From the NCBI GenBank assembly GCA_039621445.1, contig CP154954.1, forward strand, positions 72,792,308 through 72,856,307: a stretch of DNA of 64,000 nucleotides, read 5' to 3'. Shown one piece after another: positions 21,525-32,975 of the stretch. Positions within the stretch are counted from its first letter, which is position 1, and the number at the start of each line of letters is the position of its first letter. A program made the translations under genes and the position numbers. The notes under the pieces are model-generated. The model ran no database searches and was not told where the DNA came from. It saw only the letters and a program-made list of their open reading frames with translations. This DNA is from Euglena gracilis. Its lineage: Eukaryota; Euglenida; Euglenophyceae; Euglenales.

Positions 21525-21748
21525 TGGTTCGTAATTCAAGGTTACAAGGTTTGGTGCTTTGCAATTGTCTTTTATAATTCTGAGGGCGAAGTCCAATTTC
21601 AATAGAAGTTTTATTTCTTTCTTTTACAAAGCTCGGAGGAGCAAATATCACTTTCATATAAGGGACTGCGGTCCCACCAATTCTCTTTGCCTTTGTGCTT
21701 TGCAATCAAAACGGGAATGGGAGTAGAAAAGCCCGGGTGGGACGTACA
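21525..21748 (+). repeat. 3' LTR of element B
   Basis: Direct repeat of 4187-4463, with the TATA-like box (21657-21662) and the GGGAC-TGCG-GTCCC hairpin conserved. It is about 50 bases shorter because one block of the 5' copy is missing. Scattered substitutions between the LTRs show the insertion is not recent. Confidence 0.85.
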
Positions 21749-21751
21749 CTC

Positions 21752-23130
21752 CTGGTTCATCGTACTCATATCCTTCAATTTCAAACGAATTTTTCTAATC
21801 AAATCGTTGTAACCAAAGATTTCAAATTCCTCGATTTCTGGTTTTCCAGCTAATTTTTCTCTTGTTTTCTTTGTTAAACGCATAGATTTGTCAGATTCAG
21901 CTTGCTGATTTGTCATCACCAAAAACTCGGCCTGAAATAAATCCAGGTCTTGCTGTAATTTTTCTCTCTCCTGCTGTTCCATTCAAACTTCAGTGCACTG
22001 CTGTTGGAGTAAAATTGCAACCTGCTGCTTCATCGAATTTTCCATTTCCGCCCGTACTTTTTTAAATGCCCCTCCCTTTCACTCAGCCTCAACCTTTTCT
22101 GCAGCATTTTACTGATGATCATCTGCAAGTTATTTCTCGTTTGCAGCCCCAACTACCTTTGAAACTCCAACCGAATTGTTTCCTCACTCTTGTTAATCAG
22201 GTCACACACTTTCTGAATGGGAAAATATTTACGACCCTGAAAATTCTCCAGCCTCCCCAAACGATCATTCAGAGGTTTGCTCTCTAACTCCAGGGACTGT
22301 GAAAATTCCTTCACTTTCTCAGCCTGTGCCTGAAATTTGGCAAACTCGGTCTCCAAAAAACTTCTGTACTGCTGAAAAATGATCCCAAAACGTCCCACAA
22401 GAGCAGAGCCTGACCTGATTAACAGCAATGTCCTGCTGGTTTTCCTTCTCCCCCACTTGTTGCACCGCCACATGCATCTCCCCCACAGATTTTTACAAAA
22501 ACGACAGCTTCTGAGAAACATACTGCTCATTTTTTCTCAACCGCTCAACCTGGGTCTCAAAAAACGTGTTTACTCCATCCTCCGTTTTCGTCACTTTTTG
22601 AGCAATCTGCCGTTTCACTTCCACACTCAACAAATGCCTTTGGCATTGGGATTCTTCTTCTGAACATTCACAGACCACAGGGTTGGTGAAACTGTACTCA
22701 TCTACCATTCTGCTTGCACAGCCACCAGAACAAACATCTGCAACCGTGTCGATCGTCTCTGAAAAAATTTCACTGACAGGGTCAATGAAGCAACCTTTGC
22801 TTGCCATGTTTGCCGAATCTGAAAACTTTCCACAGACTCCGTTGGCAGAGCCAACGGAACAAACCTCTGTGATGAAGATCACCGAATCTGAAAAATCCTC
22901 ACTGACGAAGTCAGTGAGCCCACCTCTGCTAACCATGTTTAGCGGAGGGCTGTGACTTTCAAGTTTTCCACAGGTTTCCTGCTGGAAGTGCCTGCAGAAC
23001 AAACCTCTGCTACCGTGTCCACCGGGCCCTCGGCCCACCGGGACTCGGCGGTCGCGGGGGCGACCCGCGGCTCCCAGGGGGTGGCACCGGTGGACACAGC
23101 ACCCATGCCTGGGGTGGTGGGGCTAGGCAT
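21752..23130 (-). pseudogene. Coiled-coil / Ser-Val-Cys repeat protein remnant on the minus strand
   Basis: Read from 23130 downward: a Pro/Ala-rich start; three related repeats of about 40 residues (TVAEVCSAG, ITEVCSVGSA, TVADVCSGG, each with a DxVSExFS-like block) to about 22690; then VKRQIAQKVTKTEDGVNTFFETQVERLRKNE and other long helical, Gln/Glu/Lys-rich coiled-coil stretches (EFAKFQAQAEKVKEFSQSL; REKLQQDLDLFQAEF) down to about 21760. At least three frame changes. It stops at the LTR of element B, which may have inserted here. Possibly the Gag-like part of another retroelement, or a decayed host gene; not recognised. Confidence 0.45.
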
Positions 23131-23144
23131 TCATACTGCAGAGA

Positions 23145-23740
23145 TTGTCCAAGATATTTGGAGAGAAAACTCCAATTTTGCATATCAATGTAAAAGAATT
23201 ATGTGCAGCCATCGGCACAGTGAAAAGTCTAAGAAGACCAGGGGAAACAGTGTCCCTTTCAGAGGACAATCAGGTAATTTATTATTACCTGACAAAGGGG
23301 GGGGGTCAGAAAAGACCCTGCAACAGTCCTCTCAGGACATTTTTCAAGTGGTGCATGGAAAAAAATTAAAATCTACAAGTGAAATGGGTTCCTTCACAGG
23401 AATGCTTAGCAGACCCCATAAGCAGGTGGGAGTCAGACAGGGGGGATTACTCACTGGACCCCCAGCTCTTTCAATTGCTAAGGCAGCATTTCAAAGATTT
23501 CATAAATTTGGAAACAGATTTATTTGCCTCCCCAGGCAGCAAAAAACTGCCCAATAATGTTTCCAGGTGGTCCCACTGGGAGGCCAGGGCAGTGATTGCC
23601 CTCCAATGTCCCCTGGACAGCATGGGGGTACTTTATGAAAACCCCGCTTGGTCAATCATTCAGAAATCACTCCCACGATTGAGAATGTTTCTACAGACCA
23701 AAGTTTGGAGTTGGTTTGCTCAAAAAATTGGGCCTGTCTG
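23145..23740 (+). pseudogene. DIRS/Ngaro-like retroelement RNase H and FAS module remnant
   Basis: Frames 23145-23369 and 23379 onward give ILHINVKELCAAIGTV, VSLSEDNQVIYYYLTKGGG, MKWVPSQECLADPISR, ETDLFASPGSKKLPNNVSRW, then LYENPAWSIIQKSLPRLR. This is the RNase H signature of tyrosine-recombinase retrotransposons: an xDN box, a P-x-x-x-N/C-x-x-AD-x-(I/L)SR block, DLFAS, then Y-x-NP-x-WS-x-I. One frameshift lies near 23372. RT proper and the tyrosine recombinase are absent. Flanking inverted repeats at 23865-25303 fit a DIRS-type layout. Confidence 0.7.
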
Positions 23741-23864
23741 CCCAAGAAGTTTGTGTAATTGGCCAGCGGAGGGGAGTGGAGGCTTTTACAGCCCACTATC
23801 AACGACTTGGTGGATAAGGTGCCCTGGAAACTGCCCTGGCCCCCCTAATCTCAGTGCACAGTCC

Positions 23865-23988
23865 GGCCTCACAAGGGCAAAGTGCGGAGCCCGAGGTGTC
23901 CCGTACTCCCTCGAGGAAAACCGCGAGGAAGTACGAGGGCGAAGAGGCGAGGGAGGAAGGGACACAGAGGGCGAAGCACAAAGACCTT
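23865..23988 (+). repeat. DIRS-like inverted repeat, copy A
   Basis: From GGCCTCACAAGGGCAAAG to GCGAAGCACAAAGACCTT. Its outer parts recur in reverse complement at 24221-24279, and its right two thirds at 25241-25303. Split inverted repeats with an internal complementary copy are a hallmark of DIRS/PAT elements. Confidence 0.65.
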
Positions 23989-24220
23989 GTGAGCCCGACC
24001 CCCCCCCCACCCGTAAAATAAAATTTGTCTTCAAAACCCCTCGGTCAGAAAATGGGGGCCAGGGGGGGGATGGGGCGACCCCTTAAGGGGCAAGAAGCCA
24101 CGTCGCCAAGTCGGAGCAGCATCGTCAGCCAACTCTGGCGGGGCGGCACTAAGCGGTGACTCCAAGCCCAGCGCAACGACCAATCACACAACACCGCCGG
24201 CGAGCAAGGCATGGCCTCAT

Positions 24221-24279
24221 AAGGTCTTTGTGCTTCGGCCTTGGACACCTCGGGCTCTGCACTTTGCCCTTGTGAGGCC
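24221..24279 (-). repeat. DIRS-like inverted repeat, copy B
   Basis: AAGGTCTTTGTGCTTCGG..CACCTCGGGCTCTGCACTTTGCCCTTGTGAGGCC is the reverse complement of the two ends of copy A, with the middle (about 65 bases) missing. Confidence 0.65.
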
Positions 24280-24509
24280 GTGCCTTGCTCGCATGCGGTG
24301 TTTGGATTGTTTGGGTGCTTTGGGTTAGGAGTCTCTGCTTAGTGCCTTTTTTCGACGTAGTTGGCTGATTCCTAATTTGCCCTTCGACACCCAGAAGAAA
24401 GGAACTACAAATACCTCATCAATTGAGAAAAGAAGACGACAATAAATCCATTCAAATTATCCAGAGAGTCACGCTCGTGCAGAACTTCAATTCAAAAGTT
24501 GTTGAATTT

Positions 24510-25235
24510 TTCGAATGAATTCAATGAAAGATGCAACTTCAAAGAAGCACAGCGCTGGAGAGCTTCAAGAGGGAGCATCAGCAGCAGCTGGACAGCCTGA
24601 CGACGCGGGTCAACTGCGGCGACCCGTGGCTGCCCCTTCCCCAAAAGAAATTTCCCCCACAGAAATTTCCAGAACCCAAACCCCCCAAAGTGATGGCCAC
24701 GGACCCTGGCAGACAGTGGTCAGAAGACCCGGAAAGGGGCAGAAGCAACAACCAGCAGGCCACTACGGCATTGGAGCCAGGGCCATTGGGGACAACATTA
24801 CACAAAACACAATGCATCCAAGCGGGCTATGGCAGCCAAAACCGCACAGGCCATGAAGGCAACAAAAGCCATGACAGCACAACCGGTCATGAAAGCATCT
24901 GCAACTACAAAAGTCGCTGGAACAAAGGTCAGGGTGGCTACCAGCACCAAGGCCCCACAGGGCATGGCATGGGCAGGACAGGTCAAACACCCCCCCCCAC
25001 CCTTTCTCATTCACATCACCCCTCAGGGGTCAAGGGTGGGGCCCAAGAACCCTTCAAGACCTACATTTGGCTTGGCAGCCCCAAACCCCTTCAGGGGTAA
25101 AGGAGTGGCCCCCAGAGGCCCCCCAAATCAAAGAAAAGACCATGGGGACTATCAACATTTCAAGCAGGCCGACGGAACCAAGATTAATATCAAGGCCCGT
25201 AGGCCCATCATGCTCAAGACCATTGGTGGGCACAA
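24510..25235 (+). pseudogene. Possible Gag-like ORF remnant between the DIRS-like repeats
   Basis: Overlapping frames encode a charged helical start (LESFKREHQQQLDSL), Pro/Lys-rich sequence, WQTVVRRPGKGQKQQ, and then an Ala/Thr/Lys-rich or Gly/His/Gln-rich run depending on frame. Basic, low complexity and located between inverted repeats B and C, it could be the first ORF of the DIRS-like element. No domain is recognised, and frame choice is uncertain after about 24780. Confidence 0.3.
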
Positions 25236-25240
25236 AGAAC

Positions 25241-25303
25241 AAGGTCTTTGTGCTTCGCCCTCGGTGTCCCTTCCTCCCTGGTCGGTTTTCCTCGAGGGAG
25301 TAC
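25241..25303 (-). repeat. DIRS-like inverted repeat, copy C
   Basis: AAGGTCTTTGTGCTTCGCCC to CCTCGAGGGAGTACGA is the reverse complement of the right part of copy A, with a short internal deletion. Confidence 0.65.
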
Positions 25304-27360
25304 GATTCTGACCCCAACCGCAAAAAATTCTCGCACACCCTCGACGAAAGACCTTTTTTTCAAGTCATGGCCAAACTCACTCAGAAAAATTCCTTCCACC
25401 GGGCGCAAGTATAAAAATTGGCGCCCCCAAAAGGGAACGATGGCAGGGGGCCTGATCGCCCCACCCAGCAGGGCAAGTGGATGTGGGTGGGGGGGGGGCC
25501 GTTTCTCCGCAACCCCCCAACGCCACACAGGGTTTCAGGGATCCCGCAGAGCCTCGGCGGAGGAAAATACTAAAGAATGTTTGGATCATTCATGAAACAT
25601 CAAAAATTAGGGTGAATTATGATATCTGACCCCCCCCAAGGTTGACGGCTTGTTTTTTTTGAAACAGAAAAACATGTTTTTTTTTTAAAAAAAAACGTCT
25701 TCGAGGGTTTGGCGGAAAATTTTTTGCAATGTTTTTTTGAAAAAAACTTGGCCGGTGATGCCTAATTTGACAAAATATTCAGGTAGATTCCTAATTTTGA
25801 GGCATAAATTTTGCAAAATTTAGACTGTTGATGCCTAATTTGGTGTCAAAATACTAATTTTAGGTTGGGGGATTCCTAATTTGGAGCCAAAAAGGATTTC
25901 CCCCCAAAATTCGTTTTCGTGATTCCTAATTTGCCCACCGAAAATGTGGTGTTCCCCCGTGACCCCCCCCCCCGGTGACCCGAACCACACCACCAAAATT
26001 TTCCTCAAAAAATGGCGATTTCGCAAGGAAAAAGGTCAATTTTTGCTTTTTCAAAAAAAACATGTTTTTTTGCGTTTTTTTTTAAAAAAAATGTTTCTTT
26101 GTTTTTTTAAAAAAAAACAAAAAAAACGTCAACCCTGCCCCCCCCCCCTGCTGCAGTCAGTCAACCACGTCACCTTGGTCGCACGGCACGCAAAAGCTGA
26201 GCCGTGATCCGGATTGGGACACACGCACACAAAGCAAAGCAATGACAGCGGAAAACGCAAGAGGCCTGGAAGCTCTGCCAAACCCACGTTTCTATGGATT
26301 TGGATCTACGGAAATGGAGTTCGCCAACATCAAACCCAGCTTGAACCCCTGCAGGGCTTCCGGGCAAAGATAGCAGGACTGAGCTTAGCATGCCTGCTGG
26401 ACTGCAGGCTTCTGGGGGAGGAATGGGGAACACCGGGGAGGGGTGGATTGCGTACGCCCCCCTTGCATTAGGTAACAGGTTTTTTGATAGGGCTTTCCAG
26501 TGTCTGGCAAAATGGCTAACTCCCCCCAAACCGGGTGCTTGAGCAATAGCCTGCTTCCAGGCCAAAAACAAACAAAACTTGCTATCTCTCTCCCTCTGCT
26601 AAGTGGCGGAGGGCATGGCAAAAAAAAAAGCGGAGGACAGAGAACAAGCAGCACGGGGGGCCGCATCATGCAAATAAGGCATTTGCGCCGCCAGATTAAA
26701 ACACACACAGGGCAAGCCACGGCGACAGCAAAGGGCCACATGAAACAGTGTGTTGTCACAAAGAGCTCATTAGCTTCTTTGTATCTGCAATTCCCCAGGG
26801 GCTGGCAAGTTTTGCATGTGTGCTTTCAATCCGGAGCAGGTCCTCCTCGGTCTGGGGGTCAAAAATCACTTTCAAACAACCTGCCAGCTACTTCCGACCC
26901 CCAGCTCCAGCCACTCGAGTAAACTAGGTTCAAAATCAATAAAGCCAATGGGGTTTTAATCTTTTTTTTAACCTTGGACACAAATAAATTATCAAACACT
27001 AAATAAAAGAAATCCAATGACACCTCCTGCAAAGGTATGGTCCAGATGTTCACTTGGGTAAAAATTGAGCGAGCTGAATTTTGTTGAGAGCTTTTCGTAG
27101 AAAATTTGGGCCAAACAACATGGGATGCCGATGGCCGTTTGCTGATGAGTGGTAGCGGTTCGGGAGTGGCATGCAGGTTGGGGAATGGGCGACGGTGGGG
27201 GGAACTTGGGTCGTTCGATTGACAGCTTCCCGGGGGTCGCTCCGTCACTGGAAGGGACAGGGAGGGGGGCACTTTGGCGCTGACAGCCGAGGCCACCGCT
27301 TGCCAAACATATCGTGGATTTGGACAGCTAAACGAACCTGGATAGCTCTGCGGTGGTCAC
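25304..27360. other. Non-coding, homopolymer-rich stretch
   Basis: 25620-26140 has many runs of A, T, C and G around an AAAAACATGTTTTTT core. 25750-25935 repeats G-A-T-(G/T)-C-C-T-A-A-T-T-T-(G/T) five times. No convincing exon; a hydrophobic minus-strand run near 26640-26730 (FAVAVACPVCVLIWRRKC) might be a membrane segment of an unseen gene, but there is no supporting frame. Confidence 0.4.
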
Positions 27361-27422
27361 CCTGATGGGTAGGGTCGCTGATCCGCTGATCGCTGCAGAA
27401 TCATTCCAGAATAATGCCATGT
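27361..27422 (-). CDS. Possible exon of a second PBP-domain gene
   Basis: A strong acceptor (TTGTTTTTGCAG) precedes ALFWNDSAAISGSATLPIR, followed by AGG|GTGACC as donor. W-N-D-x-A-x-I followed ten residues later by LP matches the PstS-like motif seen in the downstream gene (RWHPDLVALNPNG). Only 62 bases, so it could be chance. If real, a relative of the 40-64 kb receptor gene lies on the same strand. Confidence 0.3.
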
Positions 27423-30400
27423 CTGCAAAAACAACCCACAAAAGCCACGTATGGCACTGCTGGTGAAGCTTTGTTAAAAAACCGACACGCATGCACCATC
27501 GGGGCAAACCAGGGATGCATGGGAAGCCCTGTGGGGGGAGGTCTGGAACCCGGGGGAGGGTAAGAACATCCCTCACACCTCAAATGTAGGAAGCTCGCAG
27601 GTAGTGAGGTGGTGGTTGGGGGGTTGCTGAGCTCTCATCTCCTCAGAGCAGAGCAAAGGGGAAAAGGGGAATTAGCGCCCCCCCCCCCCCCAGGTGAGTA
27701 ATGAAAACTGCAGATAATCACCATGAACCCAACCCATTTCCGACTTTTTTTTTCAGTTGAGACCGACTGAATTTTGACCTTCGTTTGACCCCCATCTCCA
27801 CGCCACCCCGAGTTATTCGGCCGACAAAGGATCAAAACTGGGTAGGATTAGCCAACCCCCCCAAAGTATCGACTCTTCCATTTAACTGCGGCGAGATTTT
27901 GGGTCAAAAATGCATTTTTCAAAAATTGATTTTTCAAAAAAAATCTCGAGCAAACGGACATGATTTCCGAAGGTGTCCACATTCATGAAAACCCTCTATC
28001 GCACCTCATTCGCCGTTTTGGCTGCCGCACGCCTGGCCCGTTTTCCAGCCTGTGTGGCTATTTTTTCCAGTCTTTGCAGTCAATTTTCGCCAGTACCTTT
28101 GCCTGTCCACAACACCGACAAATTTCCAATCCCCCTTGCAGTTTCTTGGGGTTCCAAAAATGTAGTCCATACAGATCCCTAGGGCTTATTTTGGTCCCCA
28201 GTGATTTCCTTGGATTGGCTACCATTTTGGTGTTTTGGAGAATTTTCAAATTTTTGATTCTTTTTGACCAGAAATGAAACAGTCGAAACAGTGGAAAATC
28301 GAAAGAGTCCAAAACAATACCATATTTGGAGTAAAACGGCCTTCGAGTGTCCACAACTTGGACTAGCCGTAGAGTTATGGGGAAAGGTAAAAAATTGTGC
28401 ATTTCCAAGGATTCTCCACAGAATTGCACGGGCCGATTGTTTCGCACCCCTGTGCCTCCATTTTCTGGGCCAAACCCGGGGCACTGTCCACTGAGCGCCC
28501 GAAGGCTCAGGCCACCCCCTCCCCTGGGAGTTGGTGTTGGACCCCAAGAACGGTGGCTTTGAAGGGCGTGCTAGCTTCCTAAGCCCTCAAGCCCTCAAGA
28601 AACCCAATTCTTTTTCCTTTTCGGCATGGATACCGCTCCCCTCCCCTTCGAGGAAAAACAGTTGCAATTAGAAGCGGGAAAACAACGTTTGCAGTTCTCA
28701 CCACATTTGAAAGTTTGGGGAGAGTTTCACTTTATATCAATAGTTTGAGTTTCAAATAAATGGGAGCGTTTCTTCAATATGTTCCCTCCCAAACAGAGGT
28801 GTTCTCCATTCAGTTACCAAATCAAACACACCGGCACCAAATACTTCACCAAATACTTGGGCGTGTTTAAAGCAGAGGATTTTGTATTTTGACGGTGCTT
28901 TGTATGGTAAAAATGTGACATAATGCATAAACATAACGGAAGAGCAGCATGGGAAACCCGGCGTCAGCTGCTCGTCGAAGCTTGCTGCACTGCAACGGAA
29001 TGGGCGTCGTGCAGCAACAAAGGAAACGGGGGTGGGGGAGAAGTGCAAGAAGGGCTGTCACACGGGAGAGGCCGGCGACTTGCGTGGAGGCCCGAACCTA
29101 AACGTGGCGCGGTCGGTTGCCACATGACCCCAAACAACCGAGAGCTCCTAGAAAAGGCAAATGGGCAGAGAGGGAGGAGGTGCTTATTCCCTGGGGATGG
29201 GTCGGACCCCTGTGTGAATACCTCCCCCCCCCCGGTCATTGGCCCAAGCCATGTTGCCCCAACAGGCTGGGGGGGGGGCAACGAGCTGCCAAGCCAAAAT
29301 GCCTCAAAAAGGGGGGTCCATGTCCGCCCCACTGGGCTGGGTGGTCAATTTTGTGGAGATCCACGTTGGCCCCAACAGGCCTGGGGGCCAACAAACTGGC
29401 GGGAGGGGGGGGAGGGGGAGGCAATGAGCCGGGGAGGGGGTAAGGACTCCAAAACTCTTTATCTCGTCAGGTTGCTAGACATCGAAATCTAACCACTATT
29501 AAAAAATCGTCCAAAATTTTGACCTCGACTCAGACATCCACAGAGTTTGCAGGGTATTTTGGGTGCCGGGCAGAATGCCACCGGACGGCTCCCGGTGCCG
29601 CGCCTCCAGGGGGACCCGGCGGCCCCGGGCGCCGTTCCACAGCCCCAAGTCACCAGAGCACAGAAACCAACTTTGGGGGGTTGAAGAAAAGAAAAAAACT
29701 CATTCGGGGCAACCCAGTGCCCCCCCCCCCAAACCATTCTGCCAGCCTATCCCCTTCAATCCGCCCAGTTGGTTCGTGCCGGGCAACAAGGCCGGGGATG
29801 AGTTTCAGGCGCAAACTGCACACGCCTGATAAAAAATGTGCATCAATCAAATCAAATCATGAAACCTTTGACGCGGCTGGAAATCGGCGGAGGCGTTCCC
29901 CGGCCGCGGGCATGCGCAGGTCACTGGTGGGTAGCGCTGCCAGGGGGTGGCGTAGCGTGGGGAGGGGACCTCAAGGGCAGGTCTCCACAAGGACCGCAGT
30001 GCGGGGCATATGGCTTACACGGGGCACGCCGCTGGGCAGCGGTGCCAGAAGGGCCAAAAACAGGCGTAAAAGAAAAAAGTAGCTTCTGTCACCGCCCGAG
30101 AGAGGGTGGAACGCCTGACCAGGGGTTTTTTTTAAGACCGGGGGGGAGGGGGGGTCCCCCCACCCACCCCCTGGGGGGCCCCCCCGGGGAGGGTCCCGGG
30201 GGACCCACAAAAAATGGACGAAAATCGCGAAAAGTGCTAAAAATAGCACTTTTTCGGCGCCTTTGGCGCCGAAAAGTATATCCCCGGGGGGGGGGGGCCC
30301 GGCCCGACCCAACCCCCACACCCCCCCCCCCCCCCCCCCCCCGGGGGTCCACGACTAAAAAAACCCCTGCGCCTGACTCGGCATTTTTTTGGAACAAAAT

Positions 30401-30639
30401 GCTTCGTTTCCACAGATGGATGGCAATGAAAGCTTGCAGTCAGCGGGAAAAAAAAGCAACACACAAAGACACAAAAATGCAAAAATGCATATCGTGCCGT
30501 TGGGTTCGCCTTTGAGCGGAGCGACACATTTGGAAACAAAGAGAGGTGTAGCATCTGCCTCCCCATTTCTGGAATGGATTCCTAGTCAGGGGTCCTTGAG
30601 GGCACCGGGGACCAGGCTGTTTTTTTACCAACCCCAGGG
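27423..30639. other. Region without recognisable genes
   Basis: Homopolymer-rich sequence with GC-rich islands (29560-29660, 29880-30070) that could hold short minus-strand exons, but no frame or splice pair is convincing. 30290-30345 is an almost pure C tract flanked by CCCCGGGG palindromes. Confidence 0.4.
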
Positions 30640-30960
30640 GGGGGGTCTGGAGTGCCTGTGAGTTCCTGCCCAGGCAGGCACTACCCCCTTAGTTGCACTA
30701 AGGCTTCTTGTCTGTTTATGGCCGGCGCTAACTTCACTTCTGGCCCAGTTTGCTGTGTGGTGAGTGGCCAGGACCCCTTACACCAGTGCTCTTTTGTTGC
30801 TCCCCCTGGCCGGGTGAGTAACCCTGGTGTAATTCCAGCGCTGTAGGGACATGCACTCACCTTGCAGGCACTACCCCCCCGGGGGGGTCGGATTGGGAGT
30901 GCCTTGGAGTGCCTGCCCAGGCAGGCACCCCCCCCCCGGGTGGGGTTGGCGCCCGACTAA
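30640..30960. repeat. Palindromic GCAGGCACTACCCC repeats
   Basis: Two copies of TGCCCAGGCAGGCAC (about 30667-30683 and 30917-30931) and one of GCAGGCACTACCCCCCC, with GAGTGCC / GGCAC inverted partners, separated by C or G runs. Foldback repeats of the same style as the other G/C-bounded families here. Confidence 0.5.
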
Positions 30961-32647
30961 AACACGGCCTGCCGGGGTCCTCTCTCAAAACGTCGACACT
31001 TTGTCTCCGGCGCTTCGTACCATTTCCACTCAAAGATTGTGTTACTGGACTTTTTTGAGAGGCAAAAGACTCCATGCAGTGGGTGACAATATTGGGTGGC
31101 ACGGTAACGGATGATACCTGACCGGGCGGTGTCACAACGTTCTTTAAATAGGCACATCCCGGCACCGTGAGTGCCCAGCGCGGTGGACGATCACGCTGCC
31201 GGGCCGCATCATCGCCAGCTGGCCCTGTGCAGCGCGGACGGCTTGGCTTGAAGCACGGGCTGATCGGGGGAGGGCGGCAGGCAGGGACTCTTCCGGCACC
31301 TTTGGAACCAGTGTTGTGCGTCCCGAAAACGACACACACTGCTAAAATGAAATGCGACTTTCTTGATTGTTTGGGGGATATGTGTTCCTCATCCTGGCCC
31401 AGCCTATGCATCCTGTCCGCCGGAAAAACTCCCCACCCCGAATTCAGCGTTTTTCTTTTCCATTTTTCGCTTTTGACCATTTCACGCCGAAGAACTTCTT
31501 GAAATTTGTGACTCCCAGCGTCAATGGAATTTGACCTTGAATTGTTTCACCCTCCTGACACTTTACAGGCTCCCGAGAACTTTTTGGGGCTGGAGAAAAT
31601 TTTGCACAGTGGAAGATGTGTGTGGCATCCACTCCTGCTGGGGTACTTCAGAATATCTGTTGACTTGTTGTTGCAGATGATCGTTTTCGACCGACGGGGG
31701 GGGGGTCATGAGACAAGGAGGGTGGACCCCAAATCGACAAAAATCTGGTCACAGATGTGGATGTATGGCCATTGTGGGCGAATTTTGGGCATTTGGCATT
31801 TTTTAAGCGACCTCTGAGCCATTTTTTTTAAAAAAAACGACATTTGGCTATGTTGGCCATTTTCGGCCATTTTCGAGCATTTTTACCCATCTTTGGGCCA
31901 AATGGAAGCTTTTGGTCGTTTACCACAATCACACACTCACATCCATTTTAATCAGTTACTAATTCTAATGGTTATTAATTTGGGCAATTGTTTTGCAATC
32001 AATTTGGAAATAACCATTTCTTGGGAGCCAGTGGCCTTTTTTGTGCCGTTGTTTGGCTTTTTCAGAAACCTCATGGTGGTCATCCCAACAAACAAAAAAA
32101 ATTGCTGCTGTTAAATGCAAGAAAGCTAAATCAAAGGAAAGCCAAGCTAATTTAATTAATTAAATAAAACTTAATGAAATTATATTGATTAACAACAATT
32201 TTTCCCATGCATTGATGAACAACATCGTACATAAAAAGATTGCATCTGACTGGGGGGGGGTCGTTGGACAAGCCCGGTTGTTGGACAAGGGGGGCGGGAG
32301 GTAATGCAGGCACTTGTTGCCAATTTTTATTAGTGAAGCCCTTGCTGGAGGGGTATATTTCAAAAAATTCAAAGAACAGTGAAATTAGAGGGGGAAATCA
32401 TTGAAGACAGCCAGAAAAAATGTGATTCAGCAAAAGGAATAAATTGCTCAAAACAGGGTATCAAGGCCCCACTTATTTCAGGAGTAAAACAGCACATAAA
32501 ACAAAGGTGCCAGCCAGTGGGAGGGAGAGTTGCGTACGCCAAAAATTGCAGACAGCCGGCCGCCAGAACAGAGCGAGGCCACCCCCTTTGCCCCGGTCCC
32601 ATAGAACAAGACATTGAAAGAGCCCATCCCGCCATTCTTCAAACCAT
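30961..32647. other. Region without recognisable genes
   Basis: 31190-31290 is GC-rich with a minus-strand frame (QGQLAMMRPGSVIVHRAG) after CTGCACAG, exon-like in codon use but isolated. 32255-32300 carries two TTGGACAAG motifs of the GTCGTTGGACA foldback family. Confidence 0.35.
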
Positions 32648-32712
32648 GTCCCTAACCCTAATCCTGGTCCTAATCCTTAATACTATACCAAACCTAACAC
32701 GTACCCTAATAC
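32648..32712 (+). repeat. Degenerate interstitial telomere-like repeat (CCCTAA)
   Basis: CCCTAACCCTAATCCTGGTCCTAATCC and further CCTAA variants. Similar tracts occur at 39264-39360, 42478-42590, 45294-45357 and 47150-47185. Confidence 0.7.
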
Positions 32713-32975
32713 TTAAACATTGCCTCAACCTCGGGATGTCCTTATGTGTGTCTTATGCCTTATGACTGTGCAGTGCTCCTACAAGGGTGCATATGCAGCT
32801 GCAAGGCTCTTTGGGTTCACTGGGGCAATGAACAAAATCCCAACTTTGATAACACCCAATTCCTTCGTGGTTCTGCCTTTGCAGTTGGAAAAAAAGGCAG
32901 GGTTTGCACAGTAAATAGGGGGGAAAGGGTAATGAATAACACACTCATTGGCTCTACCGCAAAAATGGAATCCGA

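Larger units (their letters stand above)
4187..21748 (+). mobile_element. Element B: 17.5 kb chromovirus-type Ty3/gypsy retrotransposon with a large third ORF
   Basis: Bounded by direct repeats (4187-4463 and 21525-21748) with a tRNA primer site next to the first. Order: hairpin-repeat leader, coiled-coil ORF, Gag with zinc knuckle, protease, DIRS-like module, RT, RNase H, integrase with HHCC and DDE, GPY/F, chromodomain, then an extra ORF of about 2000 codons ending at 20972. The chromodomain after integrase places it among the chromoviruses. Many frameshifts and stops show that the copy is inactive. At 17.5 kb it is about three times the usual gypsy length. No clear target-site duplication is seen; it may lie in, or next to, another repeat (21.75-23.1 kb). 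Confidence 0.88.

Noticed and set aside
4182-21755. Target-site duplication around element B
   Set aside because: Bases next to the two LTRs (..CGTAAT and CTCCTGG..) do not match, so no duplication can be claimed.
31190-31290. Minus-strand exon QGQLAMMRPGSVIVHRAG
   Set aside because: Isolated GC-rich frame without a recognisable motif or splice pair.
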